Below are positions 30,737-38,588 of a DNA stretch of 46,233 bases, piece by piece. Position 1 is the stretch's first letter. Each line of letters starts with the position of its first letter. Origin of the DNA: CBDUVZ01 sp965370805 (GTDB lineage: Bacteria; Hydrothermota; Tepidihabitantia; Tepidihabitantales; Tepidihabitantaceae). The stretch lies in NCBI GenBank assembly GCA_965370805.1, contig CBDUVZ010000007.1:1-46233 (forward strand). The letters run 5' to 3'. The notes under the pieces were generated by a model, which searched no databases, had not been told where the DNA came from, and worked only from the letters and a program-made list of their open reading frames with translations. The position numbers and the translations under genes are program-made.

Positions 30737-33076
30737 GTGAAACGCACACTGATGCTGCTGTGCGCTGTCGGCCTTGCATTGACCGCAAGTGCCGGAACAG
30801 TCACGGACGACGACAAGACGCTCTCGCCCTACTTCATGGTGAAGAGTGACGACCCGACAGTCGACAAGCTGCCGCTGCTGGCAACGACCGCGGCAGTCGA
30901 TATCGCGGGCGTGATTGCCGATGTGCGGGTCGTGCAGACCTACAAGAATGACGGGAAGAAGCCGATTGAGGCGATTTACATCTTCCCGGCTTCAACCCGG
31001 GCCGCGGTCTACGGGATGAAGATGACTATCGGCAAGCGAACGATTGTCGCCGACATCCGCGAGCGCGAGCAGGCGCGGCAGGACTACGAAGCCGCGCGCG
31101 ATCGGGGGCAGAGCGCGTCTTTGCTGGAACAGCAGCGGCCGAACGTGTTCCAGATGAACGTCGCCAATATCATGCCGGGCGATACGATCAAGGTCGAACT
31201 GTCCTACACCGAGCTGCTGGTACCGACCGATGGCGTGTACGAGTTCGCGTACCCGACTGTGGTCGGTCCCCGCTATTCGACCGCGCCGGCCGAAGGCGCG
31301 CCGGACACCGAGAAATGGGTGGAGAATCCGTACACCCACCAGGGTGAAGCGCCGTTGTACGAGTTCGATATCACGGTCAACCTTGCGGCGGGTCTGCCGA
31401 TTCAGGATATGACCTGCAGTTCGCACAAGACGAATATCAGCTTTGACGGGCTGAGCGTGGCGACCTGCCGACTCGATGCATCCGAGCGCGATGGTGGGAA
31501 CCGGGACTTCATCCTGCAGTACCGGCTGGCGGGCGGGAAGATCGAGTCCGGATTGCTGTTCTATGAGGGCAAGGACGAGAATTTCTTCCTGACGATGATC
31601 CAACCGCCAAAGCGGGTTGCGGTTGACCAGATACCGGGCCGGGAGTACGTGTTCATCGTCGATGTGTCGGGCTCGATGCACGGGTTCCCGCTCGACATAT
31701 CGAAGAGGCTGCTGCGGGACCTGATTACCAACCTGAGGCCGACCGACCGGTTCAATGTGCTGCTCTTTGCCAGCGGGAACACGGTGATGGCCGAGAAGTC
31801 GGTTGCCGCGACCGAAGGCAATATCGCGAAAGCGGTGCAGGTCATCGACAACCAGCACGGCGGCGGCGGAACCGAGTTGCTCCCGGCAATGAAACGGGCG
31901 CTGGCGTTGCCCCGGGCCAAAGGAATCTCGCGGACGTTCGTAATCGTGACCGACGGGTACGTGACGGTTGAAACCGAAACGTTCGACCTTATCCGCGACA
32001 ATCTCGGGGATGCCAACATGTTCGCGTTCGGCATCGGGTCAGGCGTGAACCGGTTCCTCATCGAAGGCATGGCCCGGGTCGGGATGGGCGAGCCGTTCGT
32101 CATCCCGGACGCACCGGAAGCGTCCGGCCAGGCGGAGAAGTTCCGCCGCTACATCCAGTCGCCGGTGCTGACCGGGATTGATGTCAGCTTCCAGGGGCTG
32201 GAGGTGTATGACGTCGAGCCGAAGAACGTGCCGGATGTGTTCGCCGAGCGGCCGATCATCGTGTTCGGCAAGTACCGGGGCCGGGCGAAAGGCCGGATTG
32301 CGGTGCGCGGCCGTTCCGGTCACGGGGAATACAGGAAGACGCTCGACGTGGCGAAGTTCACGACGAACATGGAGAACTCAGCGCTACGCTATCTCTGGGC
32401 CCGGCACCGCATTCAACTGCTGGATGATTACAACCGGGTGCGGCAGGATGATGACCGGGTGAAGGAAGTCACCGCGCTCGGCCTGAAGTACAATCTGCTG
32501 ACCCAGTACACATCGTTCGTGGCGATTGACAGCCGGGTGCGCAGCGACGGCAAGACCGAAGTGGTCAAGCAGCCGCTGCCCCTGCCGCAGGGCGTGTCCG
32601 ACTACGCGGTCAGGGGTTATGCGTCGAGCGGTCTGGGTGGGGCGAGCCGGACGCTGAAGCAGTATCGGGCACCGATGGCGGTCGCCGAACTGAGGGCTCG
32701 CGAGGAGGCTAGCTCTTCCGGCAAGAAGGGGACCATCGCGGACCGCACTCACGCAGCGCCCGAAGTCGAACTCGGGAGTATCGTCGTCAGCAGAATCCTG
32801 TCGTTGAAGTCGGTCACGCGGGTGGTCGAAACGATGCTGACCGACGCCAAGGCCTGCTACGTCGATGCACTGAAGACCCGGCCCGGGCTGAGCGGCAGCC
32901 TCTTCGTGAAGTTCGTCATCAAGCCGGACGGCAGTGTGGACCGGATCAAGGTGCTCAAGAACGAACTGGACAAGCAGCTACAGCAGGAGATTGTCGCGCT
33001 GTTTGCGGGCTTGAGTTTCCCGAATTCGACAGGCGGTGAGATAACCGCATACGTTCCGCTCGTGTTCAACCAATAG
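30737..33076 (+). CDS. VIT and VWA domain secreted protein
   Basis: 779 residues from a GTG with AGGAGG upstream; signal peptide MKRTLMLLCAVGLALTASA. The VIT domain covers about 45-170 (ADVRVVQTYKNDGKKPIEAIYIFPASTRAAVYGMKM, REREQARQDYEAARDRGQSASLLEQQRPNVFQ). The VWA domain is at about 300-480, with MIDAS motif D309-V-S-G-S, then Thr in GGGGTELLPA and Asp in VIVTDG. The last 100 residues (LKTRPGLSGSLFVKFVIKPDGSVDRIKVLKNEL) look like an AgmX/TonB-like C-terminal domain. Such proteins bind partners in a metal-dependent way at the cell surface. A terminator follows. Confidence 0.88.
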   Translation: MKRTLMLLCAVGLALTASAGTVTDDDKTLSPYFMVKSDDPTVDKLPLLATTAAVDIAGVIADVRVVQTYKNDGKKPIEAIYIFPASTRAAVYGMKMTIGKRTIVADIREREQARQDYEAARDRGQSASLLEQQRPNVFQMNVANIMPGDTIKVELSYTELLVPTDGVYEFAYPTVVGPRYSTAPAEGAPDTEKWVENPYTHQGEAPLYEFDITVNLAAGLPIQDMTCSSHKTNISFDGLSVATCRLDASERDGGNRDFILQYRLAGGKIESGLLFYEGKDENFFLTMIQPPKRVAVDQIPGREYVFIVDVSGSMHGFPLDISKRLLRDLITNLRPTDRFNVLLFASGNTVMAEKSVAATEGNIAKAVQVIDNQHGGGGTELLPAMKRALALPRAKGISRTFVIVTDGYVTVETETFDLIRDNLGDANMFAFGIGSGVNRFLIEGMARVGMGEPFVIPDAPEASGQAEKFRRYIQSPVLTGIDVSFQGLEVYDVEPKNVPDVFAERPIIVFGKYRGRAKGRIAVRGRSGHGEYRKTLDVAKFTTNMENSALRYLWARHRIQLLDDYNRVRQDDDRVKEVTALGLKYNLLTQYTSFVAIDSRVRSDGKTEVVKQPLPLPQGVSDYAVRGYASSGLGGASRTLKQYRAPMAVAELRAREEASSSGKKGTIADRTHAAPEVELGSIVVSRILSLKSVTRVVETMLTDAKACYVDALKTRPGLSGSLFVKFVIKPDGSVDRIKVLKNELDKQLQQEIVALFAGLSFPNSTGGEITAYVPLVFNQ

Positions 33077-33099
33077 CATCAGACGCCTCCTGTCGATGC

Positions 33100-33128
33100 G
33101 AGGCCGGGCGAGTTTCTCGCCCGGCCTC
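33100..33128 (+). terminator. Rho-independent terminator-like hairpin
   Basis: Perfect 13-bp stem (GAGGCCGGGCGAG) with a TTT loop after the VIT-VWA gene. The tail is weak (AACCTTT). Confidence 0.75.
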
Positions 33129-33151
33129 AACCTTTGCGGCGGAAGCAGGGT

Positions 33152-33179
33152 TTGACCGGGCCGGTGCTATGGCTATCTT
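33152..33179 (+). promoter_or_regulatory. Promoter TTGACC-16-TATCTT, leaderless
   Basis: TTGACC 33152-33157, 16 bp, TATCTT 33174-33179, five bases to the ATG at 33185. Confidence 0.75.
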
Positions 33180-33184
33180 TGGCC

Positions 33185-35371
33185 ATGGCCGGTAAGCAAC
33201 GGCAGGAGACCGGACCGGACCCCAGGATTGCCCGGATGGTACCGGTCGCCATCCTGGTCCTTGCCGTGCTCGCTTCCTGCCTGCCTTTCCTCACGCCCGG
33301 CCACCCGTTCACGTTCGACGTCTGGCCGCATCTTGCGCGCCAGCAGATTGTCTACGAATCGCTGCGAGACGGATTTTCCCCCTGGTATTCCTTCATGTTC
33401 TATTCCGGGTATCCGCACCTGCGGTTCTACAGCCCGCTTTTCTACGTGCTCGGTGGCCTGCTTTCTTTCCTGACCCGGGGCAATATCCTTTCGGCACTGC
33501 GGATTCTGCTGGTCGGGGTTCAGCTCCTTTCCGGGGGAGCAATCTTCATGTACCTCAAGCGCCGGAGCGGCGACGTCACCGCCGCGGCCCTGGGAACGCT
33601 GGTTTACGTGCTGATACCCTGGCGGGTCCGGCACATCGCGGTCCTGGCCAACTACCCGATGGCGCTCTGCTACCTGTTCCTGCCGCTGTTGTTTCTCGCT
33701 TTTGACCGGCTGGTCGACCGGCCGGGACGCCGGACCGGCCTGCTGGTCGGACTGGTGCTTGTGCTGTCGGCTCTGTCCCATGTCGTCTACGTGGCCTTCG
33801 CACTGCTGTTCCTGGTGCTGCATCAGGCCGCGGGTCGATTCGCCGCGTTCCGGACCGGCCGCTTGCAGTTGAAGTACCTGGTGCCGGCCGGGCTGGCCGC
33901 CCTGGGACTGAGTGCGTTCTTCATCATTCCGTTCCTCGCCGAATACCGGAGTCACGTTTTTCCGAACCCGGTGCTGTCAATGCCGGTTCCCGACCTGCTG
34001 GTTATTCTCGGCCTGAAATCCGGGGTCAGCGGCTACACCGGCGGGTATCTCGGGCTGAGCGTCATCGCGCTGGTCGCGGTTGCGGTCGGGTCCTTGTTCC
34101 TCCGCGCACGCGCGGCACCGCGCGCACAGTTGCCGGACGTCATCGGTATCGGCGCCAGCTTGGTGCTCGCGTTCATCATTCCGTTGCTCGGACCGGGGCT
34201 TTCCTTCCTGACTATCGGCCTGCTGCCTGAACGGCTGCTGCTTTTCTTCGTTTTCTTCGCGGCCGGGCTGGCGTGCTCGGGCTACGCGTTCCTCAGAGCC
34301 AGGGTTCCGTTCTTCCGCACGCGGCCCGTTCTCCTGTTCTGCATCCTGGCGGCACTGCTCGCTATCGATTGTCTGCCGTCACATCTGCGCGTTCGCTATC
34401 CGGACAAGAAGAACTTCCTGGCCGTGAAGCCGGAAATCTACGGGCTGATTGCGAACCAGAAGCCGAGCAAAACCCTGGACTTGAATATCCCGGTCGACCG
34501 CATCGACGAGCCGATTCGGACCCAGGCGTATCCGGCGATGGGATTCGTCTTCGGCGGGCTGGCTACCCCGCTGGGCCCGCAGTATCACCAGTTCGCCCCG
34601 CGCTCGATGCTCTACGCCTATCCCTGGATAAACCGGATTGCGGCCGGGCTGGCGGATACGACCATGCGGGTCCTCGACTCCGGCTCGCTGAAAGCGCTTT
34701 ACCTGCTCGGCGTGAGTCATCTGGTCATGGAGCCAGGGACAGTTACGGTCGAGCAGGACGGAACCGAATACGCCGCGCTGCTGGTGAAAGAAGGCGTTGC
34801 GTGGGATACCCGGTTCGTCCAGCCGCAGAAGAAACCGCACCTGGTCTCGGGCGCGACCGGGGCCGGCCTGGTGCTGGTCAGTACTGTTATCCGGCCGCTG
34901 CCGCCTGCGAGCCGTGTGCAGTCAGGAGCGTACCGCATCGCCGGGGACTGGCAGGAACTCCTTGATATGCTGAGAATCGACCCGGGCCGGAAACGGGTGA
35001 ATTTCATCCCGGTTGCCGCGGACCGGGAATACGACTCCCTGCCGGGGCAGGCAGCGGTGGAAGTCCGCGATGTGGCTATCCGCAACCAAGACGTGAAACT
35101 GAAGGTCCGCACGGATTGCGACTGCTTTCTCCGGCTTGCCCTGAGCTTCTACCCCGAGTTGCGGGTGCTGGTTGACGGCAGGGAGACCGAGTTCCACGAG
35201 ACCCGGGACCATTTCATGTACCTGAGATGCCCGGCCGGGACTCACACGATTGAAGTCACCGCCCCGCTTACCCCGATCCGGCGCGTGATGCTCGTGGTCA
35301 GTATCCTGACCCTGGCTGCGTGCCTGGTGATGCTGCTCGTGCCCGAGCGGCTCGACACCGGCCGCCAGTGA
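33185..35371 (+). CDS. Polytopic membrane protein, PTPS-related/GT-C-like
   Basis: 728 residues. The first 440 are about ten to twelve membrane spans. The early loop TFDVWPHLARQQIVYESLRDGFSPWYSFMFYSGYPHLRFYSPLFY has the Asp and aromatic residues of GT-C glycosyltransferases and of the 6-pyruvoyl-tetrahydropterin-synthase-related membrane family. The C-terminal 250 residues are a soluble domain plus a final span (VMLVVSILTLAACLVMLLVP), like YfhO-type proteins. Probably a lipid-linked-sugar transferase or an envelope polysaccharide function; donor and acceptor are unknown. The ATG at 33185 is set by the promoter; the longer start at 33134 lies upstream of it. Confidence 0.7.
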   Translation: MAGKQRQETGPDPRIARMVPVAILVLAVLASCLPFLTPGHPFTFDVWPHLARQQIVYESLRDGFSPWYSFMFYSGYPHLRFYSPLFYVLGGLLSFLTRGNILSALRILLVGVQLLSGGAIFMYLKRRSGDVTAAALGTLVYVLIPWRVRHIAVLANYPMALCYLFLPLLFLAFDRLVDRPGRRTGLLVGLVLVLSALSHVVYVAFALLFLVLHQAAGRFAAFRTGRLQLKYLVPAGLAALGLSAFFIIPFLAEYRSHVFPNPVLSMPVPDLLVILGLKSGVSGYTGGYLGLSVIALVAVAVGSLFLRARAAPRAQLPDVIGIGASLVLAFIIPLLGPGLSFLTIGLLPERLLLFFVFFAAGLACSGYAFLRARVPFFRTRPVLLFCILAALLAIDCLPSHLRVRYPDKKNFLAVKPEIYGLIANQKPSKTLDLNIPVDRIDEPIRTQAYPAMGFVFGGLATPLGPQYHQFAPRSMLYAYPWINRIAAGLADTTMRVLDSGSLKALYLLGVSHLVMEPGTVTVEQDGTEYAALLVKEGVAWDTRFVQPQKKPHLVSGATGAGLVLVSTVIRPLPPASRVQSGAYRIAGDWQELLDMLRIDPGRKRVNFIPVAADREYDSLPGQAAVEVRDVAIRNQDVKLKVRTDCDCFLRLALSFYPELRVLVDGRETEFHETRDHFMYLRCPAGTHTIEVTAPLTPIRRVMLVVSILTLAACLVMLLVPERLDTGRQ

Positions 35372-35606
35372 CGCCCGGAAATCGCTTCCGGCTCTGTTCT
35401 TGGCGCGCCACCCGCCAGTCAATTGGAGCCTCGCACAGAAGCCGCAACACACAGTCGCCGACAGGTTCGGAAAGGATGCGGTCGGCGGAGGGCAGTTGTT
35501 GCTGTCGTCGGATATTGAGGAAGGAGACCTCGTCGATGCCGTCGGCGCTCAGCCATCGAGTGTGCCGATGTTCTGCTCTTGCTGTGAGTTGCAGGTTGAC
35601 TCATGC
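35372..35606. other. Intergenic region without a supported gene
   Basis: Open frames on both strands (for example 35400-35624 plus) have no ribosome site and no known motif. I see no hairpin or repeat of note. Confidence 0.4.
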
Positions 35607-35634
35607 TTGACCGCCGGGACGTAGTGGATAGGAT
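35607..35634 (+). promoter_or_regulatory. Promoter TTGACC-16-TAGGAT
   Basis: TTGACC 35607-35612, 16 bp, TAGGAT 35629-35634. An in-frame ATG lies five bases later (35640), and a second start with AAGGAGG lies at 35658. Confidence 0.65.
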
Positions 35635-35657
35635 TGCGTATGCAAAGGAGGATATCC

Positions 35658-36128
35658 ATGCGCAGACTTAGCATTGCAGTTGTGGTCCTGGCGCTCGGAG
35701 CCGTCGTTGTGCTCAACATCGGGTGCGGGGATGCCGGCGAGAAGCTCGCGGAGCGGGCGACCGAGAAGGCGGTCGAGAAAATCAGCGGGGAAAAGGTCAA
35801 GGTGGCCGCGTCGGGCAGCGCGGACGCATCGGCCCTGCCTGCGTTCCTGCGCTACCCGGGAGCCAAGGTCATCGACGAAATCGCGATGTCAGGCTCGGAA
35901 GGCAAAGGCACGGTCTGGCATCTGGAGACCGGGGACGGGCCGACCAAAGTCGGTGACTGGTACCGAGTCCAACTCGTTGGTAAAGGCTGGACCAAGATTG
36001 ATGAGATGGAAGCGGGTGAGAGCGTGATGCTCAACTACCACAGCGCGGCCGCGACCGAGCACGTCGGGATGCTGGCGCACGTGGAGGGCGGCAAGACCAC
36101 CATCTCGTTGACATACGCGACCAAGTAG
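35658..36128 (+). CDS. Small lipoprotein, hypothetical
   Basis: 156 residues. Signal peptide MRRLSIAVVVLALGAVVVLNIGC with lipidated Cys23. A helix follows (AGEKLAERATEKAVEKISGEKVKV), then a folded part (LPAFLRYPGAKVIDEIAMSGSEGKGTVWHLETGDGPTKVGDWYRVQLVGKGWTKI) that looks like a small alpha/beta domain. Function unknown. I chose ATG 35658 because AAGGAGG sits six bases before it; a leaderless in-frame ATG at 35640 adds six residues and is also possible. A terminator hairpin follows at 36150-36173. Confidence 0.75.
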   Translation: MRRLSIAVVVLALGAVVVLNIGCGDAGEKLAERATEKAVEKISGEKVKVAASGSADASALPAFLRYPGAKVIDEIAMSGSEGKGTVWHLETGDGPTKVGDWYRVQLVGKGWTKIDEMEAGESVMLNYHSAAATEHVGMLAHVEGGKTTISLTYATK

Positions 36129-36149
36129 GAAGCAACCGGTCAGTCATTC

Positions 36150-36173
36150 GGGCGCATGCATCCGCATGCGCCC
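36150..36173 (+). terminator. Terminator hairpin
   Basis: Perfect 10-bp stem (GGGCGCATGC), loop ATCC, then TTTC. Confidence 0.75.
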
Positions 36174-36329
36174 TTTCAGTTCTTGACCCGGGTCGGCGAG
36201 TGGAATGGTGCTCATCTTCTCATCCGCTGCAACCGTCATGCCCGCTAAACCACCAACAATCAACAACTTGCTTTCTGCGCTGCTATTCTGATGACCGCCC
36301 CCTGGACCCTGGGGGGGACTGTGGCCCTC

Positions 36330-36640
36330 TTCATGGCACTCGACGCGGCAGCCCTTCTGGGCAATGTCCAAGCGGTCGCTGCGGTACTCACAACGGCTAT
36401 CGCCACGGCATACCCAATGGCTGTCGCCACGGTAATTGCAGCGGCTGTCGCAAAGGGAAACGGGGCGGCCCTTCCTGCGACGTTGGTTACGGCACATCCT
36501 GCGGCCAATGCATTGGCTGGCGCACCGGCTGCCGCCAAGGTCTTCTTGGCGGTCACCGCCACGGTCTACCTTCCGTCCGGCACGACGGCCCTCGTTCCGG
36601 TCGCGGCCACGGCAGCCCCAACAGGCACCGAACCGCCGCC
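36330..36640. repeat. Degenerate 24-bp minisatellite
   Basis: Clear 24-bp units lie at 36392-36415, 36416-36439 and 36440-36463, and again at about 36527-36622 with consensus GGN3CCGCCACGGN4CNTNCC. All frames on both strands stay largely open across it, giving 8-residue periodic peptides such as NGYRHGIP, NGCRHGNC and GHRHGLPS. The coding frame, if any, cannot be told. No known gene lies between 36174 and 36690. Confidence 0.75.
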
Positions 36641-36653
36641 CGAGCCGTTCGTC

Positions 36654-36682
36654 TTGACTTGCACCGGCCCGGCCGATATGCT
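36654..36682 (+). promoter_or_regulatory. Promoter TTGACT-17-TATGCT
   Basis: TTGACT 36654-36659, 17 bp, TATGCT 36677-36682, with GTG and ATG starts five and eight bases later. Confidence 0.6.
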
Positions 36683-36690
36683 GGCGGGTG

Positions 36691-36882
36691 ATGAGCACTG
36701 ACAAGGACGCAGCCAAAACCACTACCGAACGCTGCATCAAAGCCACCGACCGTGTCATCGGCGAGTTGGTGGATGATTGGAACGAATGCGGAAAGCGCCA
36801 TCGGATGACACAACTGTACGGCCTGACGGAGAAGGAAAGCAGGACAGTAGGACAGAGCTTGCAGCCGACAGCTAACGGCTGA
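36691..36882 (+). CDS. Small protein resembling the end of Eco57I/TaqI-type methylases
   Basis: 63 residues. TTTERCIKATDRVIGELV and then MTQLYGLTEKES recall the final helices of type IIG/Eco57I-like methylases, which usually end with ATDRxIDxLVYELYGLTEEE. Here about 14 residues (DDWNECGKRHR) separate the two parts, so it is not a simple fragment. A leaderless-type promoter precedes it. It could be a stand-alone helical protein or a decayed R-M piece. A related fragment is at 38091-38255. Confidence 0.45.
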   Translation: MSTDKDAAKTTTERCIKATDRVIGELVDDWNECGKRHRMTQLYGLTEKESRTVGQSLQPTANG

Positions 36883-36918
36883 CAGCATGCGGAACCATAA
36901 CCGAGCCTGCGATTCAGA

Positions 36919-36952
36919 TACCCTCTCCATGAATGGAGAGGGTTAGGGTGAG
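36919..36952 (+). repeat. REP-like element left of the DUF559 gene
   Basis: CCCTCTCC, a six-base loop and GGAGAGGG form a hairpin, followed by TTAGGGTGAGG. The reverse complement of 37291-37323 is similar, so the two form an imperfect inverted pair around the DUF559 domain. Confidence 0.7.
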
Positions 36953-36953
36953 G

Positions 36954-38051
36954 ATGAAAAGAAGCAGAGCCGTTACCTTGGCGCGGAATCTCCGGCGCAA
37001 TCCAACCGATGCCGAACGTCTGGTGTGGGATTACCTCCGGCGTCGTCAGATTGCAGGAGCGAAGTTCCGGCGTCAGCATCCGATCGGACCCTACGTAGTG
37101 GATTTCGCTTGTCCGGCATGCCGGCTGGTGATAGAGCTGGACGGCGGCCAGCACGCGACCGACCCTGCGGAAGACCGGGTGCGAGACAGGCATCTCGCGG
37201 CCCGGGGCTACCGGGTCCTGCGGTTCTGGGACAACGAGGTGTCGAAGGAAACCGATGCGGTGCTGGAGATGGTATACGCTGCTGTCACAGTCCCCTCACC
37301 TCAATTCTCTCTCAGTGGGAGAGGAAGATGCACTGCGCGTCGTCGCCATTCGCGAGACCATCCGCCTGATGGGGGAGATAGACAGGACCATGCTCAAGTG
37401 GCCGGTGGGGTGAAGATGGACGAGAAGTACAAGGGAATCCAGCAGGACCTCAACTGGTACCTGAAGCTCCTGAACTCGCTCTGCGGGGTATCTGAGGATT
37501 GGGTTCACGTCGACCGGTGTCAGCAGCCTCACCGTTGCGAGTTCGGTCATTCGATCCCGCGGGGTTCGCCGTACTTCCGCCGGAAGCTCGGTCCCGACCG
37601 CAAGATCGACTCCAGGTTGTGCGAGGAGTGCGGAATTGGCTTCCTTTACCTGCTGTTCGGCGGAGGCGGTGGCATCGCCGAGTTTGCTGTGCGGCGGGTC
37701 AGAAAGCAATACGGGTCGCTGCTGGTCGCACTGAGGAAGCTGGGTGACAGACGGACGAATGACCGAACACCACGGGGAGAAGCCAGGCAGTCACGGGCTG
37801 TACGTACTATCCGCAACACGAGCTCAGGTCCATGCTGGTCCGCAGAGCGTCTCGCCGAAGTGCGCAAGAGGTACCCACGTGCCTACAAGAAGTGGACCGA
37901 GGCAGAGGAGAGTCGGCTCGAGCACCTGGTGCGTACCGGTGCGAGTGCCAGGCAGATTGCCCTCGAACTGCAGCGCCAGCCCAGCGCCATCCGCAGCAGG
38001 CTCAACAAGCTTGGACTATTGCCGGGCGGCGCGAATCCCGGCACCGCCTGA
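36954..38051 (+). CDS. DUF559 endonuclease-like domain fused in frame to a Zn/Myb-like domain
   Basis: 365 residues from ATG 36954. Residues 1-115 are a DUF559 domain of the Vsr-like PD-(D/E)XK fold: NLRRNPTDAERLVWDYLRRRQIAGAKFRRQHPIGPYVVDFACP, LVIELDGGQHA (catalytic ELDG) and YRVLRFWDNEV. Residues about 115-155 look like translated REP-like DNA (PSPQFSLSGRGRCTARRRH), so the DUF559 stop seems lost. The second part restarts near Met at 37416 and is described separately. Either one fusion protein is made or two genes overlap in frame; the junk-like linker favours two ancestral genes. Confidence 0.7.
   Translation: MKRSRAVTLARNLRRNPTDAERLVWDYLRRRQIAGAKFRRQHPIGPYVVDFACPACRLVIELDGGQHATDPAEDRVRDRHLAARGYRVLRFWDNEVSKETDAVLEMVYAAVTVPSPQFSLSGRGRCTARRRHSRDHPPDGGDRQDHAQVAGGVKMDEKYKGIQQDLNWYLKLLNSLCGVSEDWVHVDRCQQPHRCEFGHSIPRGSPYFRRKLGPDRKIDSRLCEECGIGFLYLLFGGGGGIAEFAVRRVRKQYGSLLVALRKLGDRRTNDRTPRGEARQSRAVRTIRNTSSGPCWSAERLAEVRKRYPRAYKKWTEAEESRLEHLVRTGASARQIALELQRQPSAIRSRLNKLGLLPGGANPGTA
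37291..37323 (-). repeat. REP-like element right of the DUF559 domain
   Basis: CCCCTCACCTC, then CTCTCTCAGTGGGAGAGG. Inverted relative to 36919-36952. It is read through by the DUF559 frame. Confidence 0.65.
37315..37413 (+). CDS. Short ORF of the KWP(I/V) peptide family, copy A
   Basis: GTG start, 32 codons, ending in RLMGEIDRTMLKWPVG with TGA two bases before the ATG at 37416. The ending is related to RLMSAIDRAIPKWPIE (39896-39976) and the other copies. It overlaps the DUF559 frame. Likely a peptide-end remnant or a coupled leader; function unknown. Confidence 0.4.
   Translation: MGEEDALRVVAIRETIRLMGEIDRTMLKWPVG
37416..38051 (+). CDS. Zn-ribbon-like plus Myb/SANT-like HTH protein (possible separate start)
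   Basis: 211 residues if translation starts at Met 37416, in frame with the DUF559 gene. An early segment HRCEFGHSIPRGSPYFRRKLG ... RLCEECG looks like a zinc-binding unit of two C/H pairs. The C-terminus YKKWTEAEESRLEHLVRTGASARQIALELQRQPSAIRSRLNKLGL is a Myb/SANT-like HTH of the kind found at the end of helicases and nucleases. No Shine-Dalgarno is obvious, but short ORF copy A ends two bases before it. DNA binding is likely; the exact role is unknown. Confidence 0.55.
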   Translation: MDEKYKGIQQDLNWYLKLLNSLCGVSEDWVHVDRCQQPHRCEFGHSIPRGSPYFRRKLGPDRKIDSRLCEECGIGFLYLLFGGGGGIAEFAVRRVRKQYGSLLVALRKLGDRRTNDRTPRGEARQSRAVRTIRNTSSGPCWSAERLAEVRKRYPRAYKKWTEAEESRLEHLVRTGASARQIALELQRQPSAIRSRLNKLGLLPGGANPGTA

Positions 38052-38098
38052 TGTCCGCAATCGACAAGGCGATTCCGAAATGGAGAGTAAGGCGACAC
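38038..38098 (+). repeat. KWPIE-type repeat, copy B
   Basis: TGATGTCCGCAATCGACAAG and on, starting on the stop of the HTH gene. The peptide MSAIDKAIPKW matches copies C and D but then diverges (RVRRHNTTE) with no stop until 38149. Confidence 0.65.
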
Positions 38099-38255
38099 AA
38101 TACTACTGAGTCCCATCCGCGTCATCGACTTCTCGGACAAGAGGAATAAGGCGCGGCATGACTGCAGGGTGAAGTTGGCCGAGTGGAAGCAGGAAACGCA
38201 CAAGCAGTTGCCCCGCGCCCCACGTTCTGTTGCAATCGCCGCGACTTCGCTGTAA
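38091..38255 (+). pseudogene. C-terminal fragment of an Eco57I/TaqI-like DNA methylase
   Basis: An open frame with no usable start reads SPIRVIDFSDKRNKARHDCRVKLAEWKQE, then THKQLPRA, and ends at TAA. Type IIG/Eco57I methylases carry the pattern PIRxIDFxxxxDxARHDRMVxLVExML near their C-terminus. The catalytic and most of the specificity domains are missing, so this is a remnant. It ends ten bases before the DUF4258 gene. Confidence 0.6.
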
Positions 38256-38264
38256 TCTGTCCCG

Positions 38265-38588
38265 ATGAGTAGTACGCTGCGGCAGGTCATCGTCCTTGTG
38301 GCCAGAGGTGAAGTTCGAATCTCCGACCACGGCTATGATGAACTTGCAGCAGACGGAATCCTGGTTCGAGATATGGTCGCGAGCATCCAGACGGCTGAAC
38401 CGGTTGAAGACTACCCGGAATTCGCCAAAGGGGCGTGCGTGCTCGTGCTGCAGCGGGATCGCGACGGCAATCCTGTCCATGCTCTCTGGGGTATCCCGAA
38501 AGGAAAGGCGGGGCCGGCCGTCCTCGTCACAGCTTATCGTCCTGACCCGAAGAGATGGAGCGATGATTTGAGGAGGAGAAAGAAATGA
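38265..38588 (+). CDS. DUF4258 protein, putative toxin
   Basis: 107 residues. DUF4258 proteins have a small RelE-like fold. The pattern here is VARGEVRISDHGYDELAADGILVRDMVASIQTAEPVEDYPEF, then GACVLVLQRDRDGNPVHALWGIPKGKAGPAVLVTAYRPDPKRW. The HG..EL start, the internal HALWGI and the ending YRPDPKRW are typical. It overlaps the next small gene by four bases (ATGA). This two-gene layout resembles type II toxin-antitoxin loci; mRNA cleavage is inference. A weak -10 (TGTAAT) ends eight bases before the ATG. Confidence 0.75.
   Translation: MSSTLRQVIVLVARGEVRISDHGYDELAADGILVRDMVASIQTAEPVEDYPEFAKGACVLVLQRDRDGNPVHALWGIPKGKAGPAVLVTAYRPDPKRWSDDLRRRKK

Noticed and set aside
35400..35624. 74-codon frame between the membrane protein and the lipoprotein
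   Set aside because: No ribosome site, no known motif, and the downstream promoter lies inside it.
36919..36952. Possible CRISPR-like or terminator hairpin
   Set aside because: Only two inverted copies around DUF559 and no regular spacers; better explained as a REP-like element.
36144..37193. 349-codon frame on the minus strand
   Set aside because: Runs through a terminator, the minisatellite and the DUF559 gene; composition is noise.
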